DNA of 8,820 nucleotides from Candidatus Scatomorpha stercorigallinarum. Its GTDB lineage: Bacteria > Bacillota_A > Clostridia > Oscillospirales > Oscillospiraceae. This document shows positions 6,452 through 8,820 of this stretch, one piece after another (the first letter of the stretch is position 1; each line of letters starts with the position of its first letter). Below the pieces are notes generated by a model that saw nothing but the letters and a program-made list of their open reading frames with translations, was not told the DNA's origin and made no database searches. The stretch lies in assembly GCA_018713375.1 (NCBI GenBank), contig DVOV01000019.1:1-8820 (forward strand), read 5' to 3'. A program made the translations under genes and the position numbers.

Positions 6452-6793
6452 ATGAGCGTAAAACATTTGCCCGTGCCGGACGGCTCGGCCGCCTCTTTCG
6501 CCGTGAAAATGAGCGACGGCAGCATGGCTCCATATTTCCCCGCCGGCTCCCTTGCGTACATAGAAAGGGGCGGAAAACTGCACGATGGCGACGTTGGGCT
6601 GTTCTATTTCCGGGGAAAAGTCCTGCTCCGGCAGTACTGCGAGGACTATGCCGGCAACGTCTATCTCTTCGTGCTCGACCGCCGGCGGCGTGCGCTGGAT
6701 ATCGCCGTACCGCGCGCGGAAACGCCCGTCTGCTGCTTTGGCCGGGCGGTGATGGACGTTCCGGCGCCGCTGCCCGGCTATGAAAAGATATGA
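6452..6793 (+). CDS. Stand-alone S24/LexA-type peptidase-like domain without HTH
   Basis: The 113-aa product matches only the C-terminal half of LexA/CI-type repressors, the domain that dimerises and self-cleaves through a Ser-Lys dyad. The Ser region reads VKMSDGSMAPYFPAGS (18-33), with Ser24 as nucleophile; family members usually have GDSM, here it is DGSM. The second block GDVGLFYFRGKVLLRQY (46-62) aligns without gaps with LexA GQVVVARIDDEVTVKRL and puts Arg60 (CGG at 6629-6631) where LexA has catalytic Lys156. The Ser-to-Arg distance is 36 residues, against 37 in LexA. The domain then continues with GNVYLFVLDRR (69-79) to a normal end. There is no N-terminal DNA-binding domain; an HTH-only gene is divergent to it. 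It may be a non-cleaving dimerisation or sensor module. It is probably co-transcribed with the nitroreductase gene 27 bp downstream. Confidence 0.82.
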   Translation: MSVKHLPVPDGSAASFAVKMSDGSMAPYFPAGSLAYIERGGKLHDGDVGLFYFRGKVLLRQYCEDYAGNVYLFVLDRRRRALDIAVPRAETPVCCFGRAVMDVPAPLPGYEKI

Positions 6794-6820
6794 ATATATT
6801 TATGTATAGGAGGTAAGCAC

Positions 6821-7342
6821 ATGGAAGCAATGGAAAATCTGCTCACGCGCAGGAGCATCCGCAAATTCAAGCCCCAGCAGATAACGGACGCCGAGCTGGA
6901 GGCCGTGCTCAACGCCGGCAAGTACGCCCCCACGGCCAAGGGCACGCAGTCGCCGCTGATGGTGGCCGTGCAGAACGCGGAGGACATCGCCGTCATGAGC
7001 CGCGTGAACGCCCGCGTCTGGGGCAAGCAGGAGTTTGACCCCTTCTTTGGCGCGCCCACGGTGGTGGTCGTGTTCGCCGAGGGCGGCAATCCCAATGGCG
7101 TGCAGGACGCCTCATTGGTGCTGGGCAACCTGCTGAACGCCGCGCACGCCATCGGGCTCGGCGGCTGCTGGATCAACCGCGCGAAGGAGACCTTTGAGCT
7201 GCCCGAGGGCCGCGCCCTGATGGAGAAATGGGGCCTCAAAGGCGACTGGGTCGGCGTCGGCAACTGCATTCTCGGCTACGCCGACTGCGACCAGCCCAAG
7301 CCCGCCCCGCGCAAGGACGGCTACGCCATCGTCATCAAGTGA
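6821..7342 (+). CDS. Nitroreductase-family FMN flavoprotein
   Basis: This 173-aa predicted cytosolic NAD(P)H-dependent oxidoreductase binds FMN and probably works as a dimer. The N-terminal RRSIRKFKPQQIT (10-22) is the classic FMN-phosphate binding segment. APTAKGTQ (36-43) is the second contact region, GGCWINRA (114-121) lines the flavin, and NCILGYAD (148-155) with the basic PAPRKDG (161-167) closes the pocket. The length is normal for the short clostridial members. An AGGAGGT (6808-6814) sits 6 nt before the ATG, the strongest ribosome binding site in the window, which suggests high translation. The physiological substrate is unknown; related enzymes reduce quinones, flavins, nitro compounds or enoates. 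It follows the S24-like gene and precedes a small membrane-protein gene by 10 bp. Confidence 0.94.
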   Translation: MEAMENLLTRRSIRKFKPQQITDAELEAVLNAGKYAPTAKGTQSPLMVAVQNAEDIAVMSRVNARVWGKQEFDPFFGAPTVVVVFAEGGNPNGVQDASLVLGNLLNAAHAIGLGGCWINRAKETFELPEGRALMEKWGLKGDWVGVGNCILGYADCDQPKPAPRKDGYAIVIK

Positions 7343-7352
7343 GGCTGAAAAC

Positions 7353-7631
7353 ATGCCCTATCCCCTCGCCATCGCCGCGGCCGCCGTGGTGTTTGCCGCG
7401 CAGCTGCTGCTCTGCCTGCGCGCCAGACGCCGCGCGCTGAAGCTGGCGCCGGCAGCGCTGTGCGCGCTGCTGCTGGCGGCCTCCTGCGGCGCCTATTTCG
7501 CCGCATCCGGCTCAGAGGGCCTCGCGGCCGCTGTCATCGCCGCCCTTTCCATCCTCCTGCTGCTCGCCTGCGGAGCAGCCTGGGGCGTGGGAGGGCTCAT
7601 CCGGTTGACGCGTCGGCACGATGGCACATAG
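7353..7631 (+). CDS. Small three-helix membrane protein, unknown function
   Basis: The family of this 92-aa hydrophobic protein is not recognised. Three transmembrane segments are evident, at about residues 3-22, 31-50 and 56-82. They are joined by a strongly basic loop RARRRALK (23-30) and a short polar turn SGSEG (52-56). The basic loop and the basic C-terminus (RLTRRHDGT) would lie in the cytoplasm by the positive-inside rule, leaving the N-terminus outside. The ATG follows the nitroreductase stop by 10 bp with a GTGAGG-like site, so it is the last gene of that unit, closed by a strong terminator. The composition is Ala/Leu-rich, so false translation of GC-rich DNA must be considered, but the spacing, start and hydropathy support a real gene. 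Confidence 0.7.
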   Translation: MPYPLAIAAAAVVFAAQLLLCLRARRRALKLAPAALCALLLAASCGAYFAASGSEGLAAAVIAALSILLLLACGAAWGVGGLIRLTRRHDGT

Positions 7632-7633
7632 TT

Positions 7634-7669
7634 AAAAAACCCCGCCGGTCACGACCGGCGGGGTTTTTA
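7634..7669. terminator. Bidirectional rho-independent terminator between membrane-protein gene and argS
   Basis: A perfect 10-bp GC-rich stem (7640-7649 with 7654-7663) carries a 4-nt loop. It is flanked by six A on the left and five T on the right, which add A-T pairs and give a T run on either strand. It lies between convergent genes and should stop transcription from both sides. Confidence 0.95.
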
Positions 7670-7701
7670 ACTGTTAACGGCCATATTGCCCCCGGCGCAG
7701 C

Positions 7702-7749
7702 CCTCTCTGCCGCCGGACGCTGTCCTCTCTGCCTCCGGACGCAGTCCGG
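7702..7749. repeat. 22-bp tandem duplication plus hairpin just after argS
   Basis: Bases 7702-7723 and 7724-7745 are adjacent direct copies, identical at 20 of 22 positions. The second copy continues into a perfect inverted repeat, CCGGAC-GCA-GTCCGG (7735-7749), that abuts the argS stop codon. The first copy has only a partial version (GGAC-GCT-GTCC). There is no T run next to the hairpin, so the terminator is the separate element at 7634-7669. The role is unknown; it lies in the argS 3' untranslated region. Confidence 0.75.
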
Positions 7750-8820
7750 TCACATTTGGGTGGGGGCGTGGACGCCGAGGATGCCCAGGCAGTTGGCGAT
7801 GACGCTGCGGACGCAGTCGGCCAGCAGCAGCCGCGCGTTGAGCACGTCCTCCTGCTCGCCCTTGATGCGGCAGGTGTTGTAGAAGCGGTGGAAGCGGGCC
7901 GCCAGCTCGGTGACATAGCGGTTGATGCGGCTGGGGTCCAGCGTGCGCGCGGCGCGCAGTATCTCCTCCGGCAGCTCGGCCAGCTGCTGGACGACCTCCC
8001 GCTCCTGCGGCGTGGAGAGCAGCGCCGCGTCGATGAGCGCGGCATCAGGGACGCTGTGCCCGTCCTCGGCCAGGTTGCGGAGGATGGAGCAGATGCGCGC
8101 GTGGGCGTACTGGACATAATAGACGGGGTTTTCGCTGTCCTCGCGCACGGCCAGTCCCAGGTCGAAGTCCATCTGCGTCTCCGGCCGGGCGTTGAAGAAC
8201 CAGCGCGCGGCGTCCACGGGTATCTCGTCCAGCAGGTCGCCAAGGCTGATGGCCTTGCCCGTGCGCTTGGACATGCGCACCACCTCGCCGTCGCGCATCA
8301 GCTTCACCAGCTGCATGAGGACGATGTCCAGCCTGTCCGGGTCGATGCCCAGCGCGTCCAGCGCGCCCTTCAGGCGGGCCACATGCCCGTGGTGGTCGGC
8401 GCCCCAGATGTTTATCACGCGGTCAAAGCCGCGCACGGCGAATTTGTTGCGGTGATAGGCGATGTCCGCCGCGAAATAGGTGTAAATGCCGTTGGCGCGG
8501 CGCAGTACGTCGTCCTTCAGCGAGAGCTTCTCGATGTCCGCCTCGCTCTTGCCCGCGCGGCGCAGCTCGTCGGCCATGATACGCGAGCTGGCCAGCCACA
8601 GCGCGCCCTCGCTCTCGTATGTCCAGCCGCGCGCCGTCAGCTCGTCCACCGTGGCGGCCACATAGCCGCTCTCGTGCAGCGTGGACTCGAAGAACCACTG
8701 GTCGTACTGTATGCCGTAACGCGCCAGGTCGGACTTCATTTTCGGCAGGTTGATGTCCAGCCCGAAGCGCGCCAGCTCCGCGCGGCGCTCACCGTCGGGC
8801 CTATTAAGCCAGCCGTCGCC
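7750..8820 (-). CDS. argS: Arginyl-tRNA synthetase, N-terminus cut by window edge
   Basis: This class I aminoacyl-tRNA synthetase attaches arginine to tRNA-Arg using ATP. The frame is open from the right edge to a TGA at 7752-7750, giving 356 residues. Full-length ArgS is about 560 aa, so about 200 N-terminal residues, including the HIGH signature, lie outside. Visible signatures are WGADHHGHVARLKGALDALG, typical of the ArgS catalytic core, and the KMSKS-equivalent RMSKRTG (bases 8257-8277), followed by DLLDEIPVDAARWFF. The C-terminal DALR anticodon-binding domain starts near NPVYYVQYAHARICSILR and runs to the end, HAPTQM. No frameshift or internal stop is seen. The gene is followed by a tandem repeat and a bidirectional terminator. 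Confidence 0.97.
   Translation of the reverse strand, partial: GDGWLNRPDGERRAELARFGLDINLPKMKSDLARYGIQYDQWFFESTLHESGYVAATVDELTARGWTYESEGALWLASSRIMADELRRAGKSEADIEKLSLKDDVLRRANGIYTYFAADIAYHRNKFAVRGFDRVINIWGADHHGHVARLKGALDALGIDPDRLDIVLMQLVKLMRDGEVVRMSKRTGKAISLGDLLDEIPVDAARWFFNARPETQMDFDLGLAVREDSENPVYYVQYAHARICSILRNLAEDGHSVPDAALIDAALLSTPQEREVVQQLAELPEEILRAARTLDPSRINRYVTELAARFHRFYNTCRIKGEQEDVLNARLLLADCVRSVIANCLGILGVHAPTQM

Overview
The window looks like chromosomal DNA from a GC-rich Clostridia-type Firmicute, probably a gut Oscillospiraceae/Ruminococcaceae relative. This rests on strong AGGAGG-type ribosome binding sites, AT-rich intergenic regions with sigma-A-like promoters between GC-rich genes, a release factor RF1 with the Firmicute-style PET recognition tripeptide, and the overall family resemblance of the proteins. 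The taxonomy is inference from sequence style; no database search was made. Most of the window is housekeeping or transport genes. I see no transposase, integrase, CRISPR array, tRNA or rRNA.

Layout from left to right. (1) Positions 1-976, minus strand: prfA (RF1), cut off by the window edge at its C-terminus, with its own promoter. (2) Positions 1122-3630, minus strand: a two-gene transcription unit made of a promoter, an unrecognised 172-aa soluble protein, a cstA-family transporter that overlaps it by ATGA, and a strong terminator. (3) Positions 3756-5957, plus strand: a THUMP/UPF0020-type RNA methyltransferase (YpsC/RlmL-like) followed by a diacylglycerol-kinase-family lipid kinase, ending at a terminator that works in both directions. 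(4) Positions 5981-6793: a divergent pair consisting of an 80-aa XRE-type HTH regulator (minus) and a 113-aa S24/LexA-type protease-like domain with no DNA-binding domain (plus). (5) Positions 6821-7631, plus strand: a nitroreductase-family flavoprotein and a three-helix small membrane protein, apparently co-transcribed with the S24-like gene and closed by a second bidirectional terminator. (6) Positions 7750-8820, minus strand: the C-terminal two thirds of argS, cut off by the window edge.

Three places deserve a second look. The HTH-only and S24-only genes together look like a LexA/CI repressor split into two divergent genes. The S24 partner has Arg where the catalytic Lys should be, and the HTH gene has a tandem 11-bp repeat in its leader. 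The 172-aa protein translationally coupled to cstA is a candidate accessory or regulatory partner of that transporter. A nearly perfect 22-bp tandem duplication with a hairpin lies immediately after the argS stop codon. None of these amounts to a clear new defence or mobile system.
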